Assembly (NCBI GenBank): GCA_022226935.1
Contig: CP092081.1
Coordinates: forward strand, 1,331,525 to 1,382,285
Direction of reading: 5' to 3'
Length of the DNA: 50,761 bases
Source of the DNA: Nitrospira sp.
Lineage (GTDB): Bacteria > Nitrospirota > Nitrospiria > Nitrospirales > Nitrospiraceae
Below are positions 8,932-18,819 of this stretch, piece after piece (position 1 is the stretch's first letter; each line of letters opens with the position of its first letter). Under the pieces are notes generated by a model. The model was not told the DNA's origin. It ran no database searches and saw only the letters and a program-made list of their open reading frames with translations. Made by a program: the position numbers and the translations under genes.

Positions 8932-9406
8932 GACTTAATCTCCTGAAAGAATTCCAGTTGTCCATGCAACAATTCCCAAATCAGTGCACTCTACGATCAG
9001 ATTCGTGAAAGGAGCCTCCTCAATCTCAATCATCAATTGCACACACATCACCCCAAGCTGATGCCGATATAACACCCAACTTATTGTTTAAATTGCAAAA
9101 ATAACCTGGCTAGTTATCGGTTTTATGGTAACGGGTGCCTTAATAAAAAAGATCAACTGCGAAGAGAATGGACAACTACGGACGAATTGAAAGTTGCTCT
9201 TATACTAAAGAAGTTTGCTACTGTTTTGAAGTATAGAATCACTGGTCTCACTGGACAATACCAATGATGTACGGACCGTCCCCTCGAAGGTATCATTTGA
9301 CTACCTCGAAAGTATTATGTAGCATTACTAGTAACGTCGACACACTGTAGGTTATCAGAAATCGACCAGTTGTCGAGGAACATTCAGTATCTTACGGAGT
9401 ATCGCC
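8932..9406. promoter_or_regulatory. Divergent control region between the EPS operon and the LuxR-type gene
   Basis: This A+T-rich 475-bp region has no credible ORF and must hold the promoters of both the minus-strand EPS operon and the plus-strand regulator. Visible elements are a perfect 11-bp palindrome AGGAGCCTCCT (9010-9020), a 15-bp direct repeat with 22-bp period (9282-9318), and an ACTAGT-centred inverted repeat near 9326-9337. I could not assign a sigma-70 or sigma-54 promoter with confidence. Confidence 0.6.
9282..9318. repeat. Direct repeat CCTCGAA(R)GTAT(Y)AT, 22-bp period, upstream of the LuxR-type gene
   Basis: Two 15-bp copies (9282-9296 and 9304-9318) differ at two positions. 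Their 22-bp spacing is close to two helical turns, placing both on one face of the DNA. The second copy ends about 90 bp before the regulator's start codon. This is the arrangement expected of paired operator half-sites, but no binding protein is shown. Confidence 0.6.
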
Positions 9407-10018
9407 GTGACCCAAATCGCTATAACCTCGCAAGAAACCGCGGACAACTTGGCAGACCAGCGCACAGGCGCGGGCATCGTCGTCCTCTCTTCTTCCATGC
9501 AACTCCTGCATATGAATCGGCAAGCCGCTGAACTATCCAAACTGATTAATATGGCGGAAAAAGGTGGGACTCCAGCGAAAGCGGCTCAAGGAGTGCTCCC
9601 ATCCGCCCTTACTGAGCTCTGCACCGAAATCCTGAAAGCTCTCCAAGTTCGCACGGAAGCAAAAGATTGGGAACAATTCGAGGTCAAAAAAATCGCGGGA
9701 AACCCGAATCAACCCGTGCTCCTGCGAGGATTTGGTCTCCCAGATCGAGGTGGCATTCAATATGCGCGCCTTGTAGTCACATTGGAAGAGCTGGGTCGTC
9801 GGCAACAACTCAATACGGATCAAGCCAAGGAACGATTTCAGCTGACCAATAGGGAGCAATCGGTGGTCGAGAATCTCGCTAAAGGATGGACCAATAAGGA
9901 AATAGCGAACGCGCTGAAAATTACTGAGCAGACAGTCAAAGAACACATCAAGCACATTATGAGAAAAACAAACTCCACTACCCGAACTGGGGTTCTCGTT
10001 CAGATCTTCAAATCCTAA
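9407..10018 (+). CDS. LuxR-family transcriptional regulator beside the EPS operon
   Basis: A GTG start at 9407 is preceded by ACGGAG seven bases upstream. The 203-residue protein has an N-terminal PAS-like sensory region (GAGIVVLSSSMQLLHMNRQA, about residues 22-41) and a C-terminal LuxR/GerE helix-turn-helix (LTNREQSVVENLAKGWTNKE...TEQTVKEHIKHIMRK, about 147-190). There is no receiver-type phospho-acceptor domain. Its divergent position implies it regulates the EPS operon, itself or both. The ligand or signal is unknown. Confidence 0.88.
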   Translation: MTQIAITSQETADNLADQRTGAGIVVLSSSMQLLHMNRQAAELSKLINMAEKGGTPAKAAQGVLPSALTELCTEILKALQVRTEAKDWEQFEVKKIAGNPNQPVLLRGFGLPDRGGIQYARLVVTLEELGRRQQLNTDQAKERFQLTNREQSVVENLAKGWTNKEIANALKITEQTVKEHIKHIMRKTNSTTRTGVLVQIFKS

Positions 10019-10222
10019 CTTCGACATCAACGCATTATCAGTCTGCCAATATCTTCTCCAATCGTATCACTCCCGATACGAGCCAACGAACATAAGCACC
10101 TATCGTTGAGGGTTCAGCAGGAAAAATCCCAATCGCGCCAGCGCAAGGAACAGGCCTGGCTTCCCCTCGTTATATTTGAACCTCGCTCTCTCGCGTGCTG
10201 CCGCTCCAACCCCAATCGATAC

Positions 10223-11350
10223 TCAGCTTTGGATAAAATCCATGAAGGCGTGCTTATTCTCAACTGGAGTGGTTGCAGGGCGGCCCAGATCTTTTCTGGC
10301 TCCTCGGCGAATTCGAATCTCCAATAAACATGGACCTGTCGATCGCTGTAGCTCCTGGAGACAGGAATGCAATTCCTGCGGCGTCTGGGCCTGAACTACC
10401 AGCTGGTAGGAACAGGCTCGGGCGATCCCAAGAATATCTATATTGAACCCTACTGTCGGTTGACCTCCAACTGAATCGTGCGCGCCATTATTCAAGACGA
10501 TATGCTTAAAATTTTCCGGCTTCAGCGCTCCAGCAATGGGAAGAGCTCCCATGTGCATGAGAAGAGCGCCATCTCCATCCAAACAATAGACGGAACGATC
10601 GGGCCGTTGAAGGGCAACGCCCAACGCGATCTGAGAAGCATGCCCCATGCCGCCCACTGTTAAGAAATCCCGTTCGTGCCCCTCCCCTTTTCTCACCCTA
10701 TGTTCATAGACTTCCCGGGAAGCCATGCCGGTAGTGGATACGACAACATCGCGCTCGTCCAGAAACTCCAATACCTGCTGAATTGCCGCATCTCGAGTCA
10801 ATTCAAAGGAGGCCGCATCCCTCTTGCTGCCGGTGAACGTACTGAATGTCCCTTTCTTTATGACGAGCGCGAACGGCGCATTATGCTGTCCGACATAGGT
10901 CAGAGCGTCACTTAACGCGCCTTCGGCCTCATTCACCTCTGGGCCTAAAATAGAATACGGAATCTCCATAGCCTCCAGCATAGAAAGCATGACACGCCCC
11001 TGCTTTTTATGTTGAGGCTCGTCATGCACACCCGTCTCACCTCGCCAGCCGATCACAAGCAACAGGGGTATCGAGTACACTTCCGCATCAGCCAGGGATA
11101 ACAGCGGATTGATGACGTTTCCCAGCCCCGAATTTTGTAAATACACTAATGGTATTTTTCCAGTGGCGAGATGGTAGCCCAACGCAAGCGCCACGGCGCC
11201 CCCCTCATTGGCGCTGATGATGTGCCGGCCGGCTTGAGGTACTTGCTCCAGGCAAGCACAAAACTCCTTGAGCAGCGAATCGGGCACGCCAGTGAAAAAC
11301 TCCACTCTGTTCGACTGCAGACATTCGACAAATTTCCGGGGATCAATCAT
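10223..11350 (-). CDS. aepY: Phosphonopyruvate decarboxylase
   Basis: This 375-residue thiamine-diphosphate enzyme decarboxylates phosphonopyruvate to phosphonoacetaldehyde, which drives the unfavourable PEP mutase step forward. The N-terminal pyrimidine-binding half includes FTGVPDSLLKEFC and the catalytic glutamate in SANEGGAVALALGYH (about residue 48). The C-terminal half has the diphosphate-binding motif GDGALLMHMGAL...LNNGAHDSVGGQPT (about 265-310), diagnostic for the Ppd/sulfopyruvate decarboxylase group. It is downstream of PEP mutase with a 110-bp gap and is probably co-transcribed. It is convergent with the LuxR-type gene. Confidence 0.93.
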   Translation of the reverse strand: MIDPRKFVECLQSNRVEFFTGVPDSLLKEFCACLEQVPQAGRHIISANEGGAVALALGYHLATGKIPLVYLQNSGLGNVINPLLSLADAEVYSIPLLLVIGWRGETGVHDEPQHKKQGRVMLSMLEAMEIPYSILGPEVNEAEGALSDALTYVGQHNAPFALVIKKGTFSTFTGSKRDAASFELTRDAAIQQVLEFLDERDVVVSTTGMASREVYEHRVRKGEGHERDFLTVGGMGHASQIALGVALQRPDRSVYCLDGDGALLMHMGALPIAGALKPENFKHIVLNNGAHDSVGGQPTVGFNIDILGIARACSYQLVVQAQTPQELHSCLQELQRSTGPCLLEIRIRRGARKDLGRPATTPVENKHAFMDFIQS

Positions 11351-11460
11351 GCCCTATTTTCTCCAAACTACGACATCATGAGTAAACGATACAGCGAGAG
11401 AGTCGAAAAATTGGAGCCGAATCCGCTAAGACATATCATCGGCGGATGGAATGAGAGCCA

Positions 11461-13095
11461 TCAAAAATTTCCGGCCTGCACCACATCATCAAGGCTATTG
11501 ATATCCAGCCAGTGGCCAACGGTATACAACACGCGGATGGGATATCCTCGCCGCAACAGTTCCTGCAGCAATTGGGGGATGCCGGCCTTGCGATTCTGAG
11601 GATCTGCCAACATCTGTACGAGAAGATTGTTGATATCGCAGGCTGCGGACGAAGAGAGTTTGAGAAATCCCATCCAAACCCCGTGAATGGCGTCAGTCGG
11701 AACCTGATTGCCTAATTGCTTGAGATACACTTTCGCATTGAATGCCTTCCGTGAATTCGGAATCGTGCACTCGACAAACCCTCCTAAGCGCGCGTAACTC
11801 GTTTGGTCCCCCCAGTTGCTATCGACGAAAATCACGCAATCATCCGGCTCTTGGCACAGCGCCTGCGGGATGTACTTATTGAACAACACATCGCCATACG
11901 AAATAATCGTCGGTTGAAAGAGCCCTTTCCTCGATTGCAACGCCAGGAACAACGACGCCAATTCGCCGGTTTGCGAATAGTCCGCATTGTCGACATAGGT
12001 CAAATTGGGGAGATTAACGGCTTCCTTTTTGTATCCGCGGACGACCAGAATATCCTTCATTCCCACGGCATTGTACGCATCGACGATGTGGGACAGGATC
12101 GGCGTACCCTGAATCTTAACCATGGTTTTGGGCTGCTCCTCTGTCAGCCCTCCCAATTCCTCGCCTCGTGAAGCCGCCAATACCACCGCTGATGTGCCCT
12201 CGGCACCCCGGGGAAGATAGCGTTCTTCAGCCTCCAGCAGCTCCGCGGCATTCTGCAAACGAAAAATTTCAGAAACGGGGGCCACCTTGTCTTCGATAGA
12301 CAGCAGATTTTCACTCTGCTTCAAGGCTCGCGCAGTTTTTTGCATGACCGACACCGCCGCCCGGAGCATGTGGTTCGCCCAAATCACCATCGAAAAGCCG
12401 TGTTGCCGAAAGACATCCGTCGGCGTGGAATAATACTTCGTGGGAACGATAACGACGGGACAGCGATTTCCCCATTCCCGCTTGAAGGCCAGGATCTCAT
12501 CAGGAACCGAGAGCGCACTATGGATGAGGATGCCGTCGGCTCCGGCTTGATGATACGCTTCAGCCCGGCGTAATGCCTCCGTCAAACCCCAGCCACAGAT
12601 AAAGGCTTCCACCCTGGCGATCACGCAGAAGTCGGGATCGGTTTGCGCATCCTTGCCGGCTTTGATTTTGCCGCAAAATTCATGCATATCGGCCATCGGC
12701 TGCGCATCGCCCTTCAAAAAACTGTTGGTCTTGGGAAAGAGTTTGTCCTCAATGCACACGGCAGCAATGTTGCGCTGTTCCAGCTTCCGGATGAGCCGCT
12801 GCATATTGTTGAAATTCCCGTAGCCCGTATCACCATCGAGAAGAATCGGAATTTTGGTGGCGTCCGACATGAACTCCAGGTCCTCGAGAACCTGCGTCCA
12901 ACTGGCTTCATTGTTGTCACGCACGCCGAACTGGGCGGAGATGGACAGGCCACTGGCCCAGATACCCGGAAACCCCGCCTCCTCTACGATTTTGGCACTG
13001 AGTCCATTGTGCGCTTCGCAAATAAACTCCAGTTGCTCGGAGAGAAGTAAATTTCGAAATTGGCGGGTTTTAGTCAACGACTGTCTCGCATTCAT
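11461..13095 (-). CDS. aepX: Phosphoenolpyruvate mutase fused to a nucleotidyltransferase domain
   Basis: The N-terminal ~300 residues are PEP mutase: metal-site region [13 protein letters not shown], then the mobile active-site loop [11 protein letters not shown] (about 117-127) that separates true mutases from isocitrate-lyase relatives. The C-terminal ~240 residues are a nucleotidyltransferase with a variant signature ([15 protein letters not shown], then QPKTMV) and later DGxxG-like and VGHWLDIN motifs. Such fused domains are proposed to activate a phosphonate with CTP (PntC-like). The ATG at 13095 is preferred over an in-frame TTG six bases upstream. No aminoethylphosphonate transaminase gene is in the window. 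Confidence 0.92.
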   Translation of the reverse strand: MNARQSLTKTRQFRNLLLSEQLEFICEAHNGLSAKIVEEAGFPGIWASGLSISAQFGVRDNNEASWTQVLEDLEFMSDATKIPILLDGDTGYGNFNNMQRLIRKLEQRNIAAVCIEDKLFPKTNSFLKGDAQPMADMHEFCGKIKAGKDAQTDPDFCVIARVEAFICGWGLTEALRRAEAYHQAGADGILIHSALSVPDEILAFKREWGNRCPVVIVPTKYYSTPTDVFRQHGFSMVIWANHMLRAAVSVMQKTARALKQSENLLSIEDKVAPVSEIFRLQNAAELLEAEERYLPRGAEGTSAVVLAASRGEELGGLTEEQPKTMVKIQGTPILSHIVDAYNAVGMKDILVVRGYKKEAVNLPNLTYVDNADYSQTGELASLFLALQSRKGLFQPTIISYGDVLFNKYIPQALCQEPDDCVIFVDSNWGDQTSYARLGGFVECTIPNSRKAFNAKVYLKQLGNQVPTDAIHGVWMGFLKLSSSAACDINNLLVQMLADPQNRKAGIPQLLQELLRRGYPIRVLYTVGHWLDINSLDDVVQAGNF

Positions 13096-13573
13096 TGGCA
13101 AAGGAACCTTTCCTGAGGAATTTCTATGCCGTTCATGGACGAAGATCTCCTTCGTATCATATGGAGGCCACCAAGTCCCATCAATATTGTCAGCGCTCTT
13201 CCCTCACGAGGGACAGACAGTAGCGAGCCTGAAGCCCTGGCGCTACCGATTCTTCATGCGTAAGGGCGCGATAAGCGAGAGGCGTGGACCGGATCCTTCC
13301 TTACAGCTTCATAAACCAATCGGGATAAAATTAGCGACTTCGACCGCACCCGGTGTCTGCGACGCACCATCTCGCCATGGGAACAGCGGCTCTCATGATC
13401 CGTGTCGTATTCCCCACAGTGAACTCTAATTGAGACAGCACCTGTCCCAAGAATGAGAATACACCACAATTAATTCAACAACTTACATATGCCACGACTG
13501 GCGCGAGACTTGCTCAATCACTGCTGGCCGGGACAAGACTCGAGCAGATTCCAGATCGGAAAAGACTGGCACC
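13096..13573. other. Divergent intergenic region between aepX and a lipoprotein gene
   Basis: These 478 bp should contain promoters for the phosphonate genes (minus) and the lipoprotein (plus). No ORF here has a ribosome-binding site and recognisable product. I see no strong hairpin, riboswitch or tRNA fold by eye. Confidence 0.4.
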
Positions 13574-14071
13574 ATGCGATACGGAACGTTACGCCAAATC
13601 ATCCTCCTGCTCACGGCCCTCTCCGCCGTGGGATGCCAATCCAATCCCGCTGTCACCTCCGTGCGGTACGACAATGTCAGATTTATGGACGTATGGAGCA
13701 CCTATACCCATTGCCTCTCAGCTGATGACAGCCGAGTCGCGCTGCAGGACTCCACTAAGTTACAAAACGTTAGTCGGGCTCAAACCACGCGGTCTTCGCT
13801 CGAAACCATCCTGCCTGCCGGCCTGAAAAATATGGTCTCCCAACCTTCTTCGCGCCTGGCGGTGGATGTTCACGCCATGGCGGCATCCTGCAGTTTACAT
13901 GCGGGGAACCTGGCCATGGCGGCTGGTGAGTTGGATTTGGCGAGACATCAGTTTCGAGAGGTGTTGCACAGCCACGCGGAATCTGAGTATGCCTACTATA
14001 CCGCACAGGCAAGGGAGCGGCTCACTCAGCTCGAACTGACGCTTCAAGCAGCTCTTCGATCACCTTCCTAG
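13574..14071 (+). CDS. Predicted lipoprotein of unknown function with a TPR-like tail
   Basis: The 165-residue product begins with a lipoprotein signal peptide (RQIILLLTALSAVGCQS, cysteine near residue 21). The region LHAGNLAMAAGELDLARHQFREVLHSH, continuing to YAYYTAQARERL (about 108-150), has the alanine/aromatic spacing of one or two TPR-like helical hairpins. No enzyme motif is visible. It stands alone on the plus strand, convergent with glgA with only about 20 bp between stops. It may be an envelope scaffold protein, but this is a guess from the repeat-like helices. Confidence 0.75.
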   Translation: MRYGTLRQIILLLTALSAVGCQSNPAVTSVRYDNVRFMDVWSTYTHCLSADDSRVALQDSTKLQNVSRAQTTRSSLETILPAGLKNMVSQPSSRLAVDVHAMAASCSLHAGNLAMAAGELDLARHQFREVLHSHAESEYAYYTAQARERLTQLELTLQAALRSPS

Positions 14072-14092
14072 GATTTCCTTGAACCCACGCAA

Positions 14093-15622
14093 CTAGCCTT
14101 GTCGCTCGCTTTTTCGATCAATCACATCTCGGAATAATTGCAGATAGGTCGCTGCCGACCGACTCCAGGAGAGATCCTGCGCCATGCCGGTCCTCACGAG
14201 ACGCTGCCAATCCGCCTTTTTTCGATACACAGACAGCGCGAGTAACAGGCAGGTGAGGAGCGATGCGGAACTGGAATCCGTAAAACTAAAACCGGTGGCG
14301 CGGCATTCCTTAAAAGTTTTCGGCGTATAGGCGACCACCGTATCGGCCAACCCGCCCGTCTTTCGCACAATGGGAACCGTCCCATAACGCAGACTGTACA
14401 GTTGGCTGAGACCGCAAGGCTCATAACGAGAGGGCATGATAAACATATCCGCCCCCGCCTCAATGCGGTGAGCCAATCCTTCATCGAACACATTCCGGAC
14501 GGCTATTTTTCCCGGATAGCGCTGGGCCAGTTCACCCACTTGTTGTTCATAGTGCGGCTCCCCAGTGCCGAGAATCACAACTTGCACATCCAGTTCCATG
14601 AGCTCGGGCAGCACATCGATGACAAGATCGATGCCTTTTTGGCTGGTCAGCCTGGCGATCACTCCGAGCAGCGGCCACTTCAGCGGACGCAGTCCCAATT
14701 CCCGTTGAAGCGCCTTCTTGCAGCGAGCCTTCCCTGCTAGATCGGATGCATCATAGGATGCCACCAGATATTGATCCGTGGCTGGGTTCCAGTTCTCCGT
14801 ATCGATTCCGTTGACAATGCCAGACAGCACACGTTTCCGCTCGGTGATGACCCCCTCCAGGCCGCACCCATATTCCGGGCTTTGTATTTCCTGGCTATAG
14901 GTGGGGCTGACCGTCGTCAAGAGATCAGCAAAGACCAGCCCGCCTTTCAACATATTGACGTGCCCATAAAACTCGAGTGCGGCAGGCGTGAACAGATGCA
15001 ACGGCAATCCGGTCGAAGAAAATTGCGCCGAGGGAAACAACCCCTGATACCCGAGATTATGAATGGTCAAGACGCTACGAGTGCGGCTCAAGGACGGCCG
15101 CCCTTGATACAACGTCCGCAGATAGACCGCACAGAGAGCGGCTTGCCAATCGTGAACATGCAGAACATCCGCCTGCCATCCTTCGTGCTCACCGAGATGA
15201 ATGAGCATTTCCATGACGGTCCGGCAGAAATACACAAAGCGGTCCAAGTTGTCGGGATAGTCGCGGCCGGCTTCTTGATACAAGCCAGAGCGGGAAAAAT
15301 ACGGATCATGTCGAACGACGAAAACGCGCAGGCGCCCAGGTCCTTGTACGTGCAACGGCGGCGCAAACACTTCCTGCACCCGCGTATCAATCGATCCATG
15401 CGCACCGGGAACAGACAAGACCACACCATCCGTCATCCGATACCCCAGCTCGTCGATCTGCCGATACGCCGGCAACATCGCGCAAACATCATGTCCCAGC
15501 TTGGCAAATTCGACGGCGAGCGCACCAACGACATCCGCCAGGCCACCCGTTTTTGCCAACGGCACGACCTCTGACGCTACCATGCAAATCTTCAAGGGAG
15601 TCTGATCAGGAGTCAGGTTCAT
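14093..15622 (-). CDS. glgA: Glycogen (starch) synthase, GT5
   Basis: This 509-residue cytosolic enzyme extends alpha-1,4-glucan from ADP-glucose. The N-terminus shows the donor-binding KTGGLADVVGAL motif (about residues 24-35). The HVHDWQAAL motif (about 160) and the C-terminal GT5 signature are present: IARLTSQKGIDL, IMPSRYEPCGLSQ and RKTGGLADTV (about 325-425). The length matches the bacterial family. It is the last gene of the long minus-strand run, 16 bp after the lipoprotein gene upstream. No other glycogen gene is in the window. Confidence 0.96.
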   Translation of the reverse strand: MNLTPDQTPLKICMVASEVVPLAKTGGLADVVGALAVEFAKLGHDVCAMLPAYRQIDELGYRMTDGVVLSVPGAHGSIDTRVQEVFAPPLHVQGPGRLRVFVVRHDPYFSRSGLYQEAGRDYPDNLDRFVYFCRTVMEMLIHLGEHEGWQADVLHVHDWQAALCAVYLRTLYQGRPSLSRTRSVLTIHNLGYQGLFPSAQFSSTGLPLHLFTPAALEFYGHVNMLKGGLVFADLLTTVSPTYSQEIQSPEYGCGLEGVITERKRVLSGIVNGIDTENWNPATDQYLVASYDASDLAGKARCKKALQRELGLRPLKWPLLGVIARLTSQKGIDLVIDVLPELMELDVQVVILGTGEPHYEQQVGELAQRYPGKIAVRNVFDEGLAHRIEAGADMFIMPSRYEPCGLSQLYSLRYGTVPIVRKTGGLADTVVAYTPKTFKECRATGFSFTDSSSASLLTCLLLALSVYRKKADWQRLVRTGMAQDLSWSRSAATYLQLFRDVIDRKSERQG

Positions 15623-15638
15623 GAAGAAGACACTACTG

Positions 15639-16112
15639 TTATTTCAAACCGGGGGATGATTCAAGCCGCGTCTTGAACTGGGACTCGAATTTCCAGGTCT
15701 TGCCGACCGCATGCACTTTTTCAGCCGACATGGCCTCATGGTAGACGAGCACACCTTCAAGAAACACGAGATAGTAACCGCGCTCAGCATAGGCCATGAA
15801 GAAGGCATCACCAGCAGCCAAGCCCGTTTCCCATCCCTGGGGCGATTCGCCCAGCGCCAGGCGCGCCTGAGGAATCAACTGACCATCCGGCATCCCGAAA
15901 AAATGGGTGAACTGCTGATGGGTGTACGTCGGCTCGCCCCAGGTCTCGGCAAAGGCCCGCGGCGTCAATTGCTGAATCTTCAGGTCTCTGGCCTCAACCA
16001 GTCGTTTCTGCTGGTCAAGCGGAGGGAGACCTGAACAGGCCACGGAGGCAATTCCGATCAGGAGCCACAGACCCACTGAAGCAAGCCTAGAGACGTTCAT
16101 CCGATCCCGCAT
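15639..16112 (-). CDS. Predicted lipoprotein, function unknown
   Basis: The ATG at 16112 is chosen because GGAGAGG precedes it; the frame opens four codons earlier and another ATG follows four codons later. The product of about 157 residues has a signal peptide with a lipobox-like end (LLIGIASVACS). The body contains GEPTYTHQQFTHFFGMPDG and GYYLVFLEGVLVYHE, predicted as mixed alpha/beta, with no motif I recognise. It resembles small outer-membrane assembly-type lipoproteins only in size. It sits in a collinear run between the DUF971 gene and glgA. Confidence 0.7.
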   Translation of the reverse strand: MRDRMNVSRLASVGLWLLIGIASVACSGLPPLDQQKRLVEARDLKIQQLTPRAFAETWGEPTYTHQQFTHFFGMPDGQLIPQARLALGESPQGWETGLAAGDAFFMAYAERGYYLVFLEGVLVYHEAMSAEKVHAVGKTWKFESQFKTRLESSPGLK

Positions 16113-16147
16113 TTCCCTCTCCATCTATGAACAGCGTCCGCATCTCA

Positions 16148-16504
16148 TCACAGCAACCGCCGAGACCGCGGCTCCACCGGTTTCACCGGCTGACAGACAT
16201 CACACTGGCAGAGCCGGCGAAGGAACGAATAGGAGTAGATTCCGGTATCGTGCCCATCACTCCAGGTAAATTGAAAGGCATACCGTCCCACTGGCTGTAT
16301 GTCTTGCAGCATGATGACCATCGGCACATCGTCAGGCTTGAGGCGCAGTTCTCCCGTCCATTCATCCGTGCAGGCGGCGCAAGGACAATGCTGCCGTAGA
16401 TAGCGGACCGGGTAACGGGCCTTGTGTCCATCACTCCACATAATACTCAGCACGCCCTTCTCGACCCATTCCATATCGACGGGCTCGAGCACCGTTTCAC
16501 CCAT
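16148..16504 (-). CDS. DUF971 (gamma-butyrobetaine hydroxylase N-terminal-like) protein
   Basis: A protein of about 118 residues with the DUF971 pattern: IMWSDGHKARYPVRYLRQHCPCAAC near the start, then VGRYAFQFTWSDGHDTGIYSYSFLRRLC. The cysteine pairs CPCAAC and CQCDVC suggest zinc binding. The family occurs alone or next to Fe-S/Mrp genes; its role is not established. The ATG at 16504 is preferred; an in-frame TTG lies three codons upstream. Confidence 0.85.
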   Translation of the reverse strand: MGETVLEPVDMEWVEKGVLSIMWSDGHKARYPVRYLRQHCPCAACTDEWTGELRLKPDDVPMVIMLQDIQPVGRYAFQFTWSDGHDTGIYSYSFLRRLCQCDVCQPVKPVEPRSRRLL

Positions 16505-16562
16505 AGCGATCAACGCTCCCTCACGCCTTGAATAGCAGACCTTGCGAACAGGACCATCTCAC

Positions 16563-17321
16563 TCACGCAGGTCCGCTGCTGGTCAGAAAATCCACAGCTG
16601 GCAACCGCCGACCGGCCACCACCGTGACATAACTTTCAATCACCGATTCGACTTCTGCTCGCACTTGCCCCGCCGCCTGCAATCGACTCAGCAGCGCCGG
16701 CTGGATGTGTAGGGCCTGCTGGAGAAAGGCCACGCTGCCACGGGACAAGGCCGTGCATCGAAACGGCTGGCGACTCGCACAACGATCGCACACCATGCCC
16801 CCGGCAAGGGGGGAAAATTGCGGAAGCGGGCTCCGATGCACTTGTCCGCAGGTCGCGCACTGTTCGGTTTGCGGACGAAATCCAGTGATACCCAGCAGGC
16901 GAATCTGAAACAACAAGGTCGTCCAGGCCGCATCCCGGCTCTCCAGCAACGTACGCAACCCCGACTCCAACATCTCGAACACACGCGGTTCCGCATCGCC
17001 CTCGGCCATGACGGCGCTCACAAGGTTCACCATTCGCCCGGCGGCAGTCATTAATGCCAAATCACTGCGAAGTTTCGCAAACGGTTCATCCAGCGCGACC
17101 TGCGAAATGCGGTACAACGAGTCTCCCGGCTTTTCAAACAAATCCAGCTGGCACAGCGTAAACGGCTCGATCATGCCGCCCAAGCGGCTCTTCAGCCGCC
17201 TCGCACCACGCGCGACTCCGCGCAGTTTTCCCAACCGTAGCGTGTAACAGGTGACAATCCGGTCGGCGTCGCCCCATTTCCGGCTGTGTAATACGATCGC
17301 GGCCGTCTTTACCAGCGGCAT
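16563..17321 (-). CDS. recO: DNA repair protein RecO
   Basis: The 252-residue product has an N-terminal OB-fold (KTAAIVLHSRKWGDADRIVT, then GKLRGVARGARR), a helical domain, and a zinc site formed by CATCGQVH and CDRC (about residues 152 and 177). RecO anneals complementary strands and helps load RecA in the RecFOR pathway. The length is normal for the family. Confidence 0.92.
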   Translation of the reverse strand: MPLVKTAAIVLHSRKWGDADRIVTCYTLRLGKLRGVARGARRLKSRLGGMIEPFTLCQLDLFEKPGDSLYRISQVALDEPFAKLRSDLALMTAAGRMVNLVSAVMAEGDAEPRVFEMLESGLRTLLESRDAAWTTLLFQIRLLGITGFRPQTEQCATCGQVHRSPLPQFSPLAGGMVCDRCASRQPFRCTALSRGSVAFLQQALHIQPALLSRLQAAGQVRAEVESVIESYVTVVAGRRLPAVDFLTSSGPA

Positions 17322-17375
17322 CTCTTCACCCTGCGACGAGAATGACTTGGGAACGAGGAGGTCCGCACTGCATCC

Positions 17376-18713
17376 TTATCGGATCTGCTCGAGGAAGATC
17401 GTCGCCAGGGTCAGGTAAATCGCAATCCCGGTGATATCATTGGCCGTCGTCACAAATGGCCCGGCAGCCACCGCAGGATCGACACCCATTCGCTTCAACA
17501 CGATCGGCATCACCGTGGCCATACTTGTGGAGACGAGAAAGGCCGTAATGAGCGAGACCCCTACCACCATGCCAAGAAACACCTGGTGCCACAACCAACC
17601 GACCACCGTCAGCATGAGGCTACAGGCAATTCCCATCAAGAAGGCGATCTTTGCTTCACGGAAGAAAATCTTCCAAACATCGGTGAGCTCGACGAGGCCG
17701 GTCGCCAGCCCTCGAATGATGAGCGTAGAGGACTGCAGCCCGACGTTGCCTCCCATCGCCGCGATGACTGGGATGAAACTGACAATGGCGACGACCTCCT
17801 GAATCGTGTACCGGAACATCCAGAGCAGCATCCCGGAAAGCAGGCTTCCCACCAGATTGGTAAACAACCATGGCAAGCGGACACGCGCAGCGGCCATGCT
17901 GGAGGACTTGAACATCGCGTCCTCCTCAACGGCGCCGGCCATCTTCAACATGTCTTCGGTCGCCTCTTCACGGATGACGTCCACGACGTCATCTACGGTG
18001 ATGATGCCGACCAGTTTCCCGTCCTTCTCAACGACCGGAATCGCGAGCAAGTTGTAACTCGCCACCTGGCGCGAGACTTCTTCCTGGTCCATGTCGACGG
18101 CGACACTGATCAAGTCTCGCGTCATGATGTTCTTGAGCGGAGTAGCGGGGGGAACGGTCAGCAATTGGCGAAGTGACAAGACCCCGACAAGGCGGTCTTC
18201 TTTATCAGTCACATAAATGTAGAAGACCATTTCGGCGTCGGTCGCCTGCTGCAGGCGGCGAATCGCTTCCTGGGCCGTCGCATCCTCGGACAGGGCGAAA
18301 AACTCCGTGGTCATGATGCCGCCGGCCGTGCCCTTGGGGTACTTCAACAGGTCGGCGATTTCCGTGGAGTCTTCCGTCCGCATCAACGCCAAGATCTCCT
18401 TGGCGCGATCGTTCGGAATGACACTCAGAATATGAGCGATATCGTCTGAACCGAGGTCTTTCAACAACCAGGCAGAATCGGACGGCAGCAGATCGGACAG
18501 CACCAGCGTGATGCTCTCGCCATCCAATTCGCTCAGCACTTGCCCGCGCTTCACGTCTCCTCGCACCAACTCAAAGATTTCCCGCTTTTCTTTTTGCGAG
18601 GAGAGGTGATCGATCACATTGGCAATGTCTGCCGGATGCATGCGCGCGAGCATTTTCGCCAGATTGGTGATTGCCCCACGCCGCAAAAGTCGCTGGATGG
18701 AAACCAGGCGCAC
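17376..18713 (-). CDS. mgtE: Magnesium transporter MgtE
   Basis: The protein has an N-terminal superhelical domain (ARMHPADIANVIDHL, about residues 23-37), a CBS pair (about 130-250, including VVEKDGKLVGIITVDDVVDVI), a plug helix and five membrane helices in the C-terminal ~170 residues. It imports Mg2+ or Co2+ and is gated by Mg2+ in the cytoplasmic domains. A GTG start is assumed; no ATG exists between the preceding in-frame stop and this codon, so rarer upstream starts cannot be excluded. It begins about 105 bp after the era stop. Confidence 0.95.
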   Translation of the reverse strand: MRLVSIQRLLRRGAITNLAKMLARMHPADIANVIDHLSSQKEKREIFELVRGDVKRGQVLSELDGESITLVLSDLLPSDSAWLLKDLGSDDIAHILSVIPNDRAKEILALMRTEDSTEIADLLKYPKGTAGGIMTTEFFALSEDATAQEAIRRLQQATDAEMVFYIYVTDKEDRLVGVLSLRQLLTVPPATPLKNIMTRDLISVAVDMDQEEVSRQVASYNLLAIPVVEKDGKLVGIITVDDVVDVIREEATEDMLKMAGAVEEDAMFKSSSMAAARVRLPWLFTNLVGSLLSGMLLWMFRYTIQEVVAIVSFIPVIAAMGGNVGLQSSTLIIRGLATGLVELTDVWKIFFREAKIAFLMGIACSLMLTVVGWLWHQVFLGMVVGVSLITAFLVSTSMATVMPIVLKRMGVDPAVAAGPFVTTANDITGIAIYLTLATIFLEQIR

Positions 18714-18819
18714 GTCGGACTTCGCCTGCCCGTTCCCGGCAGCGTCGCGAGACAGATCTTTCCCCTGCGGCTCCTTCTCGGGGAGTCGCGCCGGTTCCGG
18801 CGATTGAATGGTGAGGTCG

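Noticed and set aside
14771..15574. Plus-strand ORF of 267 codons
   Set aside because: Antisense shadow of glgA with no domain of its own.
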